DNA of 64,000 nucleotides from Butyrivibrio sp. VCB2006 (GCF_000420945.1 NZ_ATVX01000003.1:124001-188000), one strand, 5' to 3'; counted from the first letter of the stretch, positions 26,401-36,145 are shown. Notes: generated by a model not told the origin, from the letters alone. Program-made: numbers and translations.

Positions 26401-26562
26401 GCCTTGCATAGCAATCTCTGTCTGCTGTATCAGATTTTTTCTGGCAACATAGTACATGTAAACACCAAGTATAATGATCGGCGAAACAATTAACACAGCC
26501 AGAATAATTCTAAGCTGAGTCTTTATGCTGTATTTCCAGTTTCCTCTTGCTTTAGCAACCAT
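23467..26562 (-). CDS. Hybrid sensor histidine kinase with two receiver domains
   Basis: 1031 residues. Order: TM1 (about 17-37), extracellular Cache-like sensor (40-280), TM2 (about 283-305), HAMP (305-360), PAS-like region (390-500), HisKA with phospho-His534 in MSHDFRTPMNA, HATPase (640-760 with GTGLGMAI), a first receiver (785-895) and a second receiver with phospho-Asp960 in ILMDIQMPVMNG. The first receiver has an Asp but lacks the usual acidic pair near its start. No DNA-binding output is present. It follows a solute-binding lipoprotein by 11 bp, which suggests a two-protein sensor. Confidence 0.9.
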   Translation of the reverse strand: MVAKARGNWKYSIKTQLRIILAVLIVSPIIILGVYMYYVARKNLIQQTEIAMQGNTDVIANELESSCKRKNDIIKFFTYEENLRKTLEHANSNPYALSDEMSSNIEPLIWYYLSSDTSIESINIYSELITQDHIGDFMHQPETEDEKSWYELCRDEYSTMWVTDNHGGVYVMKALLDLGTSSKLVGVVVIKVNNNTFFSSLNNSSYLDNGILIVDSDGNIVIHKGIADKTLDTEICKVARGYGLDFMNNEIAEGKNYFLASSKNFENSWKLFYYVDRAEITADVLSILASDTVIAIVLFALAFIVASLYASRFSRRINNLNDMAGEIRKGNFNVTDNDNYKDEIGQLSTAMVGMAGQLNAMVQEINERNEKDLQSKDNDIHYREWLFDFVVEKNNDILAVLDGDSYAPSFVTSNVEDVLGIPISDVKADIRSIDRAHDSQTTDGIVLEDVFKKCRDTGEEFVQDEIKLENVKTGEHLYYRGIMVTTIDDGGQRTAMALYDRTQEIKRNHQLQEALNAAETANKAKTSFLANMSHDFRTPMNAITGFNLLIDKHADEPDKVKEYTHKISLASQNLLSMLNDVLDMSKIESGKTTLDIKEVPIGLLLEEINSVISFQAKNKDQEYIVKIGDMQHDIFMGDKQRINEILMNILGNAVKYTPEGGRIEFTINESPSSSEGFQNVTFTVKDNGIGMKPEYKDKIFDAFSREEKGATKTIQGTGLGMAITKSLVELMGGTIRVETAEGKGSTFIVNLRLKAVESEVGFWKAHGISTMLVVNGDKQEDEKHKKAFANEDIEVSGAFSGAEALKLVDEMVSVNKHFDFILIDETIDDMSVVDLIKSIRARDSKNNSLIFAVTENYEKNEDAIKSAGCNEILQKPVFITTLKQAIEDITKTKQQESEAPTNPLEGMKFLAAEDNDINADILIELMDMFGATVTRGCNGQEVVDLFKQAKEGDYDMILMDIQMPVMNGYEAAAAIRSIETDWAQRIPIIAMTANAYADDVQLAFDAGMNAHVTKPLDLKVVQKTIMEFKNK

Positions 26563-26573
26563 AACAGGCCCTC

Positions 26574-27908
26574 TTAATCTTCTCTCAAAATCTGCTTAAC
26601 CTCATCATCAATAACCTGGAAAGCCACTTCTATAGACCTCTCACCAAGTACAACTTTCTGTAATTCCCGGCCAAACACTTCATATATCTGACTACTGTTT
26701 GTTCCCCACTGATTCCATGGCATTACTACTCTGTCCGAACTTGTAAACGCCCTGATTTCATCAAATTCATCAGGATTGTCGAATACAACGTTTTTTAAAT
26801 ATGTCTGCCCTCCCTGTCTGTCAGACCAAAGGGCTCTCTGCCCATCTTCCGTGGATATTGCTTTTACCACTTCCATAGCAGCGGTTTTATTCTTTGAAAA
26901 AATATTTACTGCAAATCCACAGTCACATCCACCTATAAGCATCGATTTGCTTATAGTATCACCGGGTATTGCCATGGTCCCCATGCACATTTCCGGATTA
27001 GCTTCTTTTATCCTGTTATAATCTGTAAGTCCTCCCAGGTACAAGAAGCTTTTTCCGGAGACAAATTCATCAATGGCAGATGCTTCATCCATAATACACA
27101 TATCTCTGGTATACAGCCGATGTATACACATTTCCTGCCACTTGTTCATGTACGGTCTTATTTCTTCCCTAAATGTTGTCTGTCCGTAAGTCAAACGACT
27201 TCCAAATTTTTTGCCCTGAGCAGTACTAAGATATCCGGCAGCCAATATAGCCAGGGCGGTATCTGCTACCTTATCTGAGTCCTTAAGTCCTGCGGAAAGA
27301 GGTTTGACATCCATATTAGTACGCATATAATCACATAGCTCTAGAAAGCTGTTATATGATATCGGTAATTTTTGCCCACTTTGCTCAAGCAAATCCTTGT
27401 TGTAGAAAAGGCACTGATAATCACTGGTACTTGGTACAGCATATATTCTGTTTCCATACATAAAAGCTTCTCTGCCCTTATCTGTGAAATTATCGCAGTA
27501 TAAAGTCAGGTCCTCTATGTACCTGTTTTTTGCATGCTTTTTAGCCATAGTAGGTGTCATCATAACAATCTCTGTGGCCATCTTGGAGGAAAGCTCGGCA
27601 TCAATAATAGATTCATAGCTTTCCTTTGATATATATCTGTATTTAAATTTGTACTGTGGGTACTGATTGGCAAGAAATGCCATAAGATTTTTTACGCAGG
27701 ATTCATCAAGCCATCCTGAAATCTGAATAGTGTTAACCGGGTCATAAAAATCCAACTCATCAGTTACACTACTATCGTATTCTTCCAATAATTGCGCAAA
27801 ATCATCAGAGCGTGGATCCGACTCAGCGCAGCCGGATAACACGCCTATTGATAAAAGAATCAAACTAAGTAAGATAGAAAAGATATTCTTAAACTCTTTA
27901 GTTCTCAT
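26574..27908 (-). CDS. Extracellular solute-binding lipoprotein (ABC family 1 type)
   Basis: 444 residues with a lipoprotein signal: hydrophobic segment then LSGC with lipidated Cys near residue 27. The rest fits a type-1 sugar-binding fold, with the typical IYAVPSTSDYQCLFYNKDLL and a C-terminal lid segment around WNQWGTNSS. No permease or ATPase gene is adjacent; instead the hybrid kinase starts 11 bp downstream. I infer that it binds a carbohydrate and presents it to the kinase rather than feeding a transporter. GAGGGG precedes the ATG. Confidence 0.85.
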   Translation of the reverse strand: MRTKEFKNIFSILLSLILLSIGVLSGCAESDPRSDDFAQLLEEYDSSVTDELDFYDPVNTIQISGWLDESCVKNLMAFLANQYPQYKFKYRYISKESYESIIDAELSSKMATEIVMMTPTMAKKHAKNRYIEDLTLYCDNFTDKGREAFMYGNRIYAVPSTSDYQCLFYNKDLLEQSGQKLPISYNSFLELCDYMRTNMDVKPLSAGLKDSDKVADTALAILAAGYLSTAQGKKFGSRLTYGQTTFREEIRPYMNKWQEMCIHRLYTRDMCIMDEASAIDEFVSGKSFLYLGGLTDYNRIKEANPEMCMGTMAIPGDTISKSMLIGGCDCGFAVNIFSKNKTAAMEVVKAISTEDGQRALWSDRQGGQTYLKNVVFDNPDEFDEIRAFTSSDRVVMPWNQWGTNSSQIYEVFGRELQKVVLGERSIEVAFQVIDDEVKQILRED

Positions 27909-27938
27909 ATGCCCCTCATAAGCACATTTGCACTATTG

Positions 27939-28445
27939 TTATCTAATTAATACCTTCTTTATCTCCCCCACGTATATTATGTAATCCTCGAAATCCTTCG
28001 GTAAAGCATCCGGAGTGTATGTGTCTACAAATCCATCCTTACCGATTTCTTTCTTATAGATGACGTTACATACAATAGCATTGCTGGCTTCTTCTATAAG
28101 CGGAACCCCCTCATAGTATCCGATATTAAGCCTTGCCCCTTTGATTTTATCCTCGTCTTTACCGGATACGGCTTCCAGGTATTTTATCGCGCCGCGATAT
28201 TCATCATTATCGATGAAATTAAGCGAATATTCCCCTGCAGCGTCAATGATTTCTCTTGTATATCTGTTCTTCCTAACACAGATAAAGGTAACTCGCTTTC
28301 CCCACATCTGACCAACACCGCCGTTACGCGTAACCGCAGTATTAACCCTGCTACCATCTCCCGCTGTTACAAGGAATTTTTTTCCTCCGAAAGTAAAAGA
28401 ACCAGTCTCAACTTCTTCTGGATTAAAGTCCTGGAATACTCGCAT
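27939..28445 (-). CDS. Flavin reductase family protein
   Basis: 168 residues from ATG 28445, which has GGAGG 5 bases upstream; a GTG two codons earlier overlaps that site. The fold features match an FMN-binding split barrel: an early GGKKFLVTAG, the VNTAVTRNGGVGQMWGK loop, and FICVRKNRYTREII. Such proteins use NAD(P)H to reduce flavin or act as flavoredoxins; the partner is unknown. It lies between greA and the solute-binding lipoprotein on the same strand. Confidence 0.78.
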   Translation of the reverse strand: MRVFQDFNPEEVETGSFTFGGKKFLVTAGDGSRVNTAVTRNGGVGQMWGKRVTFICVRKNRYTREIIDAAGEYSLNFIDNDEYRGAIKYLEAVSGKDEDKIKGARLNIGYYEGVPLIEEASNAIVCNVIYKKEIGKDGFVDTYTPDALPKDFEDYIIYVGEIKKVLIR

Positions 28446-28472
28446 AAGCACCTCCGCTAAGCTGTAAAAGCA

Positions 28473-28976
28473 TTAGAAATCTCTTATTTTGTCTTCCTCT
28501 GTCAGCCCTGTGTTCTCAATTTTCATTATCGTTATTTCATAACTAAAATTATCGCTTACTTTAATATTAACACGGTCACCTACCTTATGTCCAAGTAATT
28601 GTTTACCAAGGGGAGATTCAATGCTGATAAGGCCTTTCAGGGAATTCTGCCTCATGGTTGTGACAATTTTATAGGTTTCCTCGCTGCCATCTTCCTCGAT
28701 GCGGACAGTTACTGACTTGTTCATTCCTACTTGATCTTCTGTAGTATTATCATCAATAACTTTAGCAGTCTTGATCATTCTCTCCAGAAATCTGATTCTG
28801 CTCTCATTCTGGTTTTTGGCCTTCTTGGCAGCATAATACTCGAAATTCTCAGAAAGATCTCCCTGAGCACGAGCCTCTTTTACATGCTCAAGCAGCTCTT
28901 TTCTCACCACAACCTTGCGGTGTTCGATCTCTGCCTCCATATCCTCGATGTCTTTTCTTGTTAGTTCGTTGTTCAT
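28473..28976 (-). CDS. greA: Transcription elongation factor GreA/GreB family
   Basis: Rescues backtracked RNA polymerase by stimulating transcript cleavage. 167 residues: an N-terminal antiparallel coiled coil with the acidic tip GDLSENFEYYAAK near residue 40, and a C-terminal FKBP-like domain with SPLGKQLLGHKVGD. Length and layout are normal for the family. GGGGGA precedes the ATG. It sits 90 bp after the aldolase gene on the minus strand. Confidence 0.92.
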   Translation of the reverse strand: MNNELTRKDIEDMEAEIEHRKVVVRKELLEHVKEARAQGDLSENFEYYAAKKAKNQNESRIRFLERMIKTAKVIDDNTTEDQVGMNKSVTVRIEEDGSEETYKIVTTMRQNSLKGLISIESPLGKQLLGHKVGDRVNIKVSDNFSYEITIMKIENTGLTEEDKIRDF

Positions 28977-29066
28977 TGGTATTCCCCCATAACAAATATA
29001 GATATATAAACAGCAAAGGGCGAAGCCTTACGGCCTCGCCCCAATTTACTCCTAAAACAAATCGCA

Positions 29067-29930
29067 TCAAGCCTTGCCAACTGATCCGAAGAGTTCCATC
29101 TTCTCCTTAACTGTAGCCTTGATAGCTTCAGCACCTGGAGCAAGAAGCTTACGAGGGTCAAAGCCCTTTCCTTCAAGATCCTTACCAGCCTCAACATATT
29201 TACGAGTTGCATCAGCAAATGAAAGCTGACACTCTGTATTAACGTTAATCTTGGATACGCCAAGTGTGATAGCCTTCTTGATCATGTCTGCAGGAATACC
29301 TGTGCCGCCGTGAAGTACGAGAGGCATAGCTCCTGTCTTCTGCTGGATAGCATCAAGAACGTCGAATCTAAGTCCTGGCCATCCCTCTGGATACTTACCA
29401 TGGATGTTACCGATACCAGCTGCAAGCATATCTACGCCAAGATCAGCGATTCTCTTGCACTCGTCTGGATCAGCGCACTCGCCCATACCAACAACGCCGT
29501 CTTCCTCGCCGCCGATTGAACCAACCTCAGCCTCGATAGAAAGACCAAGCTGATGAGATACGTTAACAAGCTCAGATGTCTTAGCAACGTTCTCCTCGAT
29601 GTTGTAGTGTGATCCATCAAACATGATAGATGTGAAACCAGCCTTGATACACTTGTAGCATCCTTCGTATGTACCGTGGTCAAGGTGAAGTGCAACAGGA
29701 ACAGTGATTCCAAGGCTCTCGTCCATAGCCTTAACCATAGCTGCTACTGTTGTGAAACCTGTCATATATTTACCAGCGCCCTCAGAAACACCGAGGATAA
29801 CTGGGGACTGAAGTTCCTGTGCTGTAAGAAGTACTGACTTAGTCCACTCCAGGTTGTTAATGTTGAACTGGCCTACTGCATAGTGGCCTTCTTTTGCTTT
29901 TACAAGCATGTCTCTTGCGGATACTAACAT
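29067..29930 (-). CDS. fba: Class II fructose-bisphosphate aldolase
   Basis: Splits fructose 1,6-bisphosphate to dihydroxyacetone phosphate and glyceraldehyde 3-phosphate, Zn-dependent. 287 residues, normal length. Zn and substrate motifs are HLDHGTYEGC near residue 82, EAEVGSIGGEEDG near 134 and LHGGTGIP near 209. The start has GGGAG 7 bases upstream. Monocistronic-looking, with strongly optimised codons, which fits high expression. Confidence 0.96.
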   Translation of the reverse strand: MLVSARDMLVKAKEGHYAVGQFNINNLEWTKSVLLTAQELQSPVILGVSEGAGKYMTGFTTVAAMVKAMDESLGITVPVALHLDHGTYEGCYKCIKAGFTSIMFDGSHYNIEENVAKTSELVNVSHQLGLSIEAEVGSIGGEEDGVVGMGECADPDECKRIADLGVDMLAAGIGNIHGKYPEGWPGLRFDVLDAIQQKTGAMPLVLHGGTGIPADMIKKAITLGVSKINVNTECQLSFADATRKYVEAGKDLEGKGFDPRKLLAPGAEAIKATVKEKMELFGSVGKA

Positions 29931-30019
29931 TGTTTTTCTCCCTTGTTTATGTAGTATTGATGGTTAAATCCATTATATACTCCTTGGGTAAAAAAATAAA
30001 GTTAATCATTTCACAAGCA

Positions 30020-32110
30020 TCAGCCAAAATCAAAGTAGTTATCAGCCCAGAATTCATCATCTGATACCGGTGCAAAGCTGTTATATCTGAGCACGGTTCC
30101 GGATCTTCTGGAAAGTGTAAGTGTAAGCACACCATCCTTGACCCTTACTGATGAGCCGTCAGAAGTATAGCCGGTGTAATCAGAAGTAATCAAGTTGCTA
30201 AGTTTGGTATCACGAGGAATTCCTGTAGGCCAAACCTCTATTTCCTTGGTTACTTCAAAGTCGTTATTGTTAATTGCGACTATAACAGCCGCAGTTCTGT
30301 TAAATCTGCCGTAGGCAATGAAATTATTATCTGCAAGCAGTTCTCTGATTGATCCGCTGATAAGCTCAGGACAGGATTTGTGGATTGCTATCATAGCCTT
30401 GTGGAAAGCAATCATTTCCTTGTCTTCATGTCCCCATGGATAGGTTCTTCTGTTATCAGGATCTGTAAAGCCGCATACTCCGGCCTCATCTCCATAGTAA
30501 ATGGTAGGTGCTCCGGGCCATGTCATCTGAACAATTACAGCTTCTCTCATCACGCCCTTATTAATACCGGTCTCAGCTGACTGAGGCATAAGATTGCTGC
30601 TTCTGCCAACCTTCTGAGAGGTTCTGGTAATAAATCTTGAGTGATCATGGTTAGAGAGCTCGTTCATTGCTGTATAAAGCGAAGACATGCTGAAGTTCTC
30701 GCCGCCGCAATATGCCATGGTATCAAAAAACTCTCTGGCATTTCCTATTCTCTGGGGCTGGAATTCATCAGAATGCTTCTCCATACCTGTAAGGAACCAG
30801 GTAAGGGGCTCCATGAACGCGTCATAGTTCATGACTGTATCCCACTCACCGCCCTGAAGCCATTCTCCTGCAGGACCGTAATGCTCTGCCAGGATGATTG
30901 CTTCCGGATTAGCTTTTTTAACTTCTGTTCTGAATCTTTTCCAGAAGTAATGGTTGTATTCTCTTGAATGGCCAAGGTCTGCTGCCACATCAAGTCTCCA
31001 ACCGTCTGCATTATAAGGCGCAGATACCCATTTACGTCCGATTCTGAGGATATACTCCTCCAGCTCCTTGGATCCTTCGTAGTTCAACTTGGGAAGAGTA
31101 TCATATCCCCACCAACCGTCATAATTTAAATTATATGGCCAATTTCCTCCGTTAAATGAGAAAAATTCTCTATAGGGACTCTCACCGGAAACATAAGCTC
31201 CCTTTTCGTAACCCTTGGAATTCTCATAAATACGCTCTTTATCAAGCCACTTATTAAATGAACCACAGTGATTAAATACTCCGTCGAGGATAACCTTAAT
31301 GCCTCTCTTGTGAGCTTCCTCTACAAGTTTGGCAAACAGCGCATCACTGGCTTCAAGATTCTTCTTACTGGTAACGCGGCTAATATACTTGGTGGACTTT
31401 GAGTTGTCCTGGTTATCCTGGTTAAGCTCTCCCTCGTCCTCGATTATTACACCAAAATGAGGATCGATATGATCATAATCCTGAGTATCATACTTATGAG
31501 ATGAAGGTGATACAAATATAGGGTTAAAATAGATTACATCTATTCCTAAGTCCTGAAGATAATCAAGCTTATCCAGTACTCCCTGAAGATCTCCGCCGTA
31601 GAACTCTCCAAAATCCCAATAAGCATCCGGATACTGATCCCAGTTTTCTACCTGAACACTCTTGTGTCCGTTATAGTAATACTCACCGGTCTGAACATCG
31701 TTGGATTTATCACCGTTACAGAATCTATCAACAAAAATCTGATACATTACTGCGCCTTTAGCCCAGTTTGGAGTGAAAAATCCAGGGAATATCTTAAACT
31801 TCATGCTATCAAGGATAGTTCTGCAACAGCCTCTTTTGTCATAGAATGTCCAGTTACCATCCTGAGCTTTTATCTCGAAGAAATAAGGAACTGCTTCACT
31901 TCCTGTCTTAACACTTGCGTCAAAGTACACAAATTCGCCATCCTTTTCACTGCGGCGCATTGTCACACGATCGTTTCCCCAAACGAGTGTGACATCAACG
32001 TCATCTTCCTTTGAACATCTGAATCTGACCTGTGTTTTTCTATTTTTATCAGGTTCCGCTGGTCTTAAATAGTCCAGGGTCATATCATGAAATAAAGCTT
32101 TTGTATTCAT
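30020..32110 (-). CDS. GH13 alpha-glucan hydrolase (neopullulanase/cyclomaltodextrinase-like)
   Basis: 696 residues without a signal peptide, so cytoplasmic. An N-terminal beta domain (about 10-110, CBM34-like) precedes the GH13 barrel. Catalytic residues are nucleophile Asp374 in GWRLDVA, acid/base Glu409 in ILAEH and Asp489 in SNHDHSR. Domain B has VILDGVFNHCG near 273. It would cut maltodextrins or pullulan fragments. AGGAA precedes the ATG. A terminator at 32130-32157 separates it from ftsH upstream. Confidence 0.88.
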   Translation of the reverse strand: MNTKALFHDMTLDYLRPAEPDKNRKTQVRFRCSKEDDVDVTLVWGNDRVTMRRSEKDGEFVYFDASVKTGSEAVPYFFEIKAQDGNWTFYDKRGCCRTILDSMKFKIFPGFFTPNWAKGAVMYQIFVDRFCNGDKSNDVQTGEYYYNGHKSVQVENWDQYPDAYWDFGEFYGGDLQGVLDKLDYLQDLGIDVIYFNPIFVSPSSHKYDTQDYDHIDPHFGVIIEDEGELNQDNQDNSKSTKYISRVTSKKNLEASDALFAKLVEEAHKRGIKVILDGVFNHCGSFNKWLDKERIYENSKGYEKGAYVSGESPYREFFSFNGGNWPYNLNYDGWWGYDTLPKLNYEGSKELEEYILRIGRKWVSAPYNADGWRLDVAADLGHSREYNHYFWKRFRTEVKKANPEAIILAEHYGPAGEWLQGGEWDTVMNYDAFMEPLTWFLTGMEKHSDEFQPQRIGNAREFFDTMAYCGGENFSMSSLYTAMNELSNHDHSRFITRTSQKVGRSSNLMPQSAETGINKGVMREAVIVQMTWPGAPTIYYGDEAGVCGFTDPDNRRTYPWGHEDKEMIAFHKAMIAIHKSCPELISGSIRELLADNNFIAYGRFNRTAAVIVAINNNDFEVTKEIEVWPTGIPRDTKLSNLITSDYTGYTSDGSSVRVKDGVLTLTLSRRSGTVLRYNSFAPVSDDEFWADNYFDFG

Positions 32111-32129
32111 TCTCTTTCCTATACATGCA

Positions 32130-32157
32130 AAAAAGACAGCTACGATGCTGTCTTTTT
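32130..32157. terminator. Terminator between ftsH and GH13 gene
   Basis: AAAAAGACAGC (32130-32140) pairs with GCTGTCTTTTT (32147-32157). It should end the ftsH operon on the minus strand. Confidence 0.88.
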
Positions 32158-32313
32158 AGAGAAGGTATTTCTTTCTTATGGGGTATAGCAAAAAACTATA
32201 TAATGTATTGGGGGGTTACGCATATTATACTAGCACCGCCCACAACCCTCGTAAAGACTAATACTTCACAAATTTGTCAAAAACAGCTGTATGTTTTTGT
32301 GCACTTTTAACAA

Positions 32314-34182
32314 TTATAATTCTACTTCCACATCTGTGGTAATGTCTCTCCCCTCAAAGAGAGCTTCAAATTCTTCTCTGCCGATCTTTTCCTTTTCAAT
32401 CAACAGATTTGCACTGCTATGAAGTATATCCTCGTAACCCAGAATAATTTCCTTAGCTTTTGCATAGCACTTATCGATAATCATCTTAACTTCCTTATCG
32501 ATTTCCCCTGCCATAAATTCGCTGTGCTTCTTGGAATGAGAAATATCATACCCGATGAATACATCTTCCTCATTCTCATCATAATTTATCACACCAAGAT
32601 TTTCTGACATACCATACTTGGTAACCATATTTCTGGCCTCAGAAGTTGCCTTCTTGATATCACTTGATGCACCTGTTGTGATATCTCCAAAGATAATCTC
32701 CTCGGCAATTCTGCCACCTAAAGATACCATGATATCTTCAAGCATTCTCTTCTTGGTAATAAACATTTCATCCTTTTCAGGAAGTGGCATAGTGTAGCCT
32801 GCTGCCCCAAGTCCTGTAGGAATAATTGATATTGTATGTACCGGTCCGACTTCTGGAAGAACATGGAAAAGGATCGCATGTCCTGCCTCATGATAAGCAG
32901 TAATCTTCTTTTCTTTATCTGAAATAATACGGCTTCTCTTCTCGGTTCCTATTCCGACCTGGATAAAGGCCTTCTCCACATCAGCCTGTTTGATAAATGC
33001 TCTGCTATCCATAGCTGCGTTGATTGCTGATTCATTAAGAAGGTTTTCAAGGTCTGCACCGGTAAATCCGGCTGTAGTCTGTGCAACCTTTTTAAGATCA
33101 ACATCATCAGAAAGTGGCTTATTGCGAGCGTGTACCTTGAGAATCTCTTCTCTTCCGCCAACATCAGGCCTTGCAACTGTAATCTTACGGTCAAATCTTC
33201 CGGGTCTCATAATGGCAGGATCAAGAATATCTACTCTGTTAGTAGCAGCCATTACGATGATTCCTTCGTTTGTTCCAAAGCCGTCCATCTCAACAAGCAT
33301 CTGGTTCAAGGTCTGCTCTCTCTCGTCATGGCCACCGCCCATACCTGTTCCACGTCTTCTTGCAACAGCGTCTATCTCATCGATGAAGATAATACATGGT
33401 GCATTCTTCTTGGCATCGGCAAACAGATCTCTAACTCTGGAAGCACCGACACCTACAAACATTTCCACAAAGTCTGAACCGGAAATAATAAAGAACGGAA
33501 CTCCTGCCTCACCGGCTACAGCCTTGGCAAGAAGTGTCTTACCAGTACCGGGAGCACCCTCAAGAAGTACACCCTTGGGAATTCTTGCTCCAACCTTGGT
33601 GAATTTGCCGGGATCCTTGAGGAATTCTATTATTTCAGCAAGCTGCTCCTTCTCCTCTTTAAGACCGGCTACATCATTAAGCTTTATCTTGTTTTCTTCG
33701 CTGGTTGACATCTTGGCTCTGCTCTTGCCAAAGTTAAGCATTTTAGAGCTTCCGCCGCCACCGGCCTGCATTCCCATCATCATGGTATACATAAACACCA
33801 TGACCACAACGCCTACTATTATGGGAATGATGCCATTGATCAGCACATTCTCGGAAGGAATGTCCTTGACCTCCAGCCTTACTTTTTTGTCGTTAACCTT
33901 TGACTCCACCACGGTAACATCTGTGGAATAAAAAACCACATCACTTGCTCCATCATTAAACGAAACTCTTACCGCACCGGTTGGTGTCTCAGCATTCGGC
34001 ATTATTATTACGCTTTTAACTCTATCCTGGTCCATATCGCTTTCAAGAGCAGATACATTGTAAACATCAGCACCTGAAGAAAACAGGTTTCTGCTGTACT
34101 GTATCACCACGACAAACGTCAGCAAAATCATGGCAACCATTATTATAGAGCTAAAATTTTTAGACTTATTCAAATTCCCCAT
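32314..34182 (-). CDS. ftsH: ATP-dependent zinc metalloprotease FtsH
   Basis: Membrane-bound AAA+ protease for quality control of membrane and regulatory proteins. 622 residues: TM1 (about 12-30), extracytoplasmic domain (30-112), TM2 (113-135), AAA+ with Walker A GAPGTGKT (209-216) and IIFIDEIDA, then peptidase with zinc motif HEAGH (431-435). AGGGGG precedes the ATG. It ends the tilS-hpt-ftsH order typical of Firmicutes, 18 bp after hpt. Confidence 0.97.
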   Translation of the reverse strand: MGNLNKSKNFSSIIMVAMILLTFVVVIQYSRNLFSSGADVYNVSALESDMDQDRVKSVIIMPNAETPTGAVRVSFNDGASDVVFYSTDVTVVESKVNDKKVRLEVKDIPSENVLINGIIPIIVGVVVMVFMYTMMMGMQAGGGGSSKMLNFGKSRAKMSTSEENKIKLNDVAGLKEEKEQLAEIIEFLKDPGKFTKVGARIPKGVLLEGAPGTGKTLLAKAVAGEAGVPFFIISGSDFVEMFVGVGASRVRDLFADAKKNAPCIIFIDEIDAVARRRGTGMGGGHDEREQTLNQMLVEMDGFGTNEGIIVMAATNRVDILDPAIMRPGRFDRKITVARPDVGGREEILKVHARNKPLSDDVDLKKVAQTTAGFTGADLENLLNESAINAAMDSRAFIKQADVEKAFIQVGIGTEKRSRIISDKEKKITAYHEAGHAILFHVLPEVGPVHTISIIPTGLGAAGYTMPLPEKDEMFITKKRMLEDIMVSLGGRIAEEIIFGDITTGASSDIKKATSEARNMVTKYGMSENLGVINYDENEEDVFIGYDISHSKKHSEFMAGEIDKEVKMIIDKCYAKAKEIILGYEDILHSSANLLIEKEKIGREEFEALFEGRDITTDVEVEL

Positions 34183-34200
34183 TGCCCCCTTTAAAGGTGA

Positions 34201-34725
34201 TCAATTAAACTCAACAACACCAATATAAGGAAGATTACGATATCTCTGATCATAATCAAGTCCGTAACCTACTACGAACTCATCAGGAATCTCAAATCCT
34301 GTGTAATCAACCTTAACATCTGTCACTCTTCTCTCAGGCTTATCAAGAAGTGTGCAAAGTTTGATACTGGAAGGGCCTCTATCTCCAAGCATCTTTATAA
34401 GATATGAAAGTGTTCTGCCTGAATCAACGATATCTTCTACGATAAGTACATCTCTATCCTTAAGAGGTTCATCCAGATCTTTGACAATCTTAACAACTCC
34501 ACTGGATTTTGTTGAGCTTCCATAGCTTGATGCTGACATGAAATCCATGGTAACAGGAACTGTAATACGCTTTGCAAGCTCACACATGAAGAATACGCCA
34601 CCCTTCAAAACACATACAAGGTGAACTGACTTTCCTTCATAGTCTCTGGAAATCTGCTCTCCAAGCTCCTGAATTCTCTTATCAACTTCCTCTTCCTTGA
34701 GTAGTACACGAACTGATTCAGCCAT
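34201..34725 (-). CDS. hpt: Hypoxanthine phosphoribosyltransferase
   Basis: Salvages hypoxanthine/guanine with PRPP to IMP/GMP. I start it at ATG 34725 (174 residues, MAESVRVLL), because GGAGG lies 8 bases upstream inside the end of tilS; the frame extends upstream to 34746 without a site. The PRPP motif is VLIVEDIVDSGRTL near residue 92. It overlaps tilS by 8 nt. Confidence 0.95.
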   Translation of the reverse strand: MAESVRVLLKEEEVDKRIQELGEQISRDYEGKSVHLVCVLKGGVFFMCELAKRITVPVTMDFMSASSYGSSTKSSGVVKIVKDLDEPLKDRDVLIVEDIVDSGRTLSYLIKMLGDRGPSSIKLCTLLDKPERRVTDVKVDYTGFEIPDEFVVGYGLDYDQRYRNLPYIGVVEFN

Positions 34726-36145
34726 TATAAAAACCTCCATTATCAATATTGATTTCTAATATTCTGCCCGTTGTATCGTTTATCTTGTAAGCTCCACTCA
34801 TCCTTATGCCCGGAACCCACAAGACATTACTACCATCCGTCAAAAGATAAATCTCATCCCGAACAGCCTTGGGAACCTTTTCATCTGTCATAAGCTTGCC
34901 AATTTTTTTCTTATGAAGGCTTTCTCCCTGCTCCAAAAGGATGTAGTCATCCGGCTTTCTTGGCCTGATTATGGCTCTTTGTATTCTATCATAATCAAAC
35001 CATTTAGTATACTTTGCGGACGGAAATAGTTTCCCACCATTATATTGCAATACCTTGATATGTGCTATACCTAAATTTGGAATATCTATCTTAAGTTCAT
35101 CGCCCACTTCCAGATTTGACGGTATTTCAAACTCTTTTTCTGCATTCAATGAACTTTTTGTGTCCTTGGTTCCGATAGTCAGGCTATCGTAGCTTCTTAC
35201 AGCCTCCAGATTATATGGAAGGTCTATCGAAGCTGTTCCGGCCGTCTCTGCTGCTATCGCAAGAATCGAATCCACATGGGCCGAAGTTATATCCTTCCTG
35301 CTTGGAGTAAGACTCTCAAGACATCTTAGTATAATTGCTGATTTGATGGCATCATCCTTGTCCCTGAAGTCCTTAAGTTCTATTTTTACCAGACCCTTTT
35401 TCTCATGAACAACGGCCTTATATACCTCATCCGCCTCGCTTTGTATATAGCCATCCGCCTTGGCAAATTCAATAGCTGCCCTGCAAAGATGCGCCACAGC
35501 ATTCTTATTTACATCTTTTTCCATCCTTGGGATGAGAATATTTCTCACAATGTTCCTGGTATGGATATTCTCATCATTGGTCTTATCATGGCAAAAGAGC
35601 TGTCTCTTATGTCTTAAATACTTCTCGATTTCGTCTCTGTTAACGCACAAAAACGGCCTGATAATATTGCCTCTTACCGGCCTGATGGCACCTGCCCCAT
35701 GAAGGCCGCTTCCTCTTAAGAGATTCATAAGAAGAGTTTCTGCCACATCATTTTGATGGTGTGCTACAGCTATTACAGAGGCACCATTTTTCTTGGCCGT
35801 TTCAAAAAAGGCTTCATACCTTGCCCTTCTTCCTGCCTCTTCTTCTGTCATCTTCCATTTTTTGGAGAGCTTAGGAATATCTTTTTGATAAAAGAAACAC
35901 TCTATATCATGTTCTTTGCAAAAAGACCTGACAAAAGCCTCATCCTCTTCAGCTTCCTTGCGAATTCCATGGTTTACATGAACGGCAATCAGCTTAATAT
36001 CCAGAACATTCTTAAGGCTGCAAAGCGTGAGCATCATTGCGGTTGAATCCGCACCACCAGAAAATCCCGCCAGTACAACACTGCCGGGTTCAATCATATT
36101 GTTTGCTCTTATGAAATCTAATACTCTACTCTCGAAGCTATTCAT
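34718..36145 (-). CDS. tilS: tRNA(Ile)-lysidine synthase
   Basis: Converts C34 of tRNA-Ile(CAU) to lysidine. I start it at ATG 36145 (475 residues), just after AAGGTGAT; an in-frame TTG at 36163 would put that site inside the gene. The ATP-pyrophosphatase loop is AGFSGGADS near residue 24, followed by HHQNDVAETLLMNLLRGSGL. The C-terminal domain ends in an MSGAYKINDTTG-type segment. It overlaps hpt by 8 nt, the usual order in this phylum. Confidence 0.94.
   Translation of the reverse strand: MNSFESRVLDFIRANNMIEPGSVVLAGFSGGADSTAMMLTLCSLKNVLDIKLIAVHVNHGIRKEAEEDEAFVRSFCKEHDIECFFYQKDIPKLSKKWKMTEEEAGRRARYEAFFETAKKNGASVIAVAHHQNDVAETLLMNLLRGSGLHGAGAIRPVRGNIIRPFLCVNRDEIEKYLRHKRQLFCHDKTNDENIHTRNIVRNILIPRMEKDVNKNAVAHLCRAAIEFAKADGYIQSEADEVYKAVVHEKKGLVKIELKDFRDKDDAIKSAIILRCLESLTPSRKDITSAHVDSILAIAAETAGTASIDLPYNLEAVRSYDSLTIGTKDTKSSLNAEKEFEIPSNLEVGDELKIDIPNLGIAHIKVLQYNGGKLFPSAKYTKWFDYDRIQRAIIRPRKPDDYILLEQGESLHKKKIGKLMTDEKVPKAVRDEIYLLTDGSNVLWVPGIRMSGAYKINDTTGRILEINIDNGGFYNG

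Noticed and set aside
32990-33931. Long plus-strand ORF of 313 codons antisense to ftsH
   Set aside because: It mirrors ftsH codon structure on the opposite strand; the ftsH motifs are complete and the antisense product looks like a random Ser/Leu-rich shadow.
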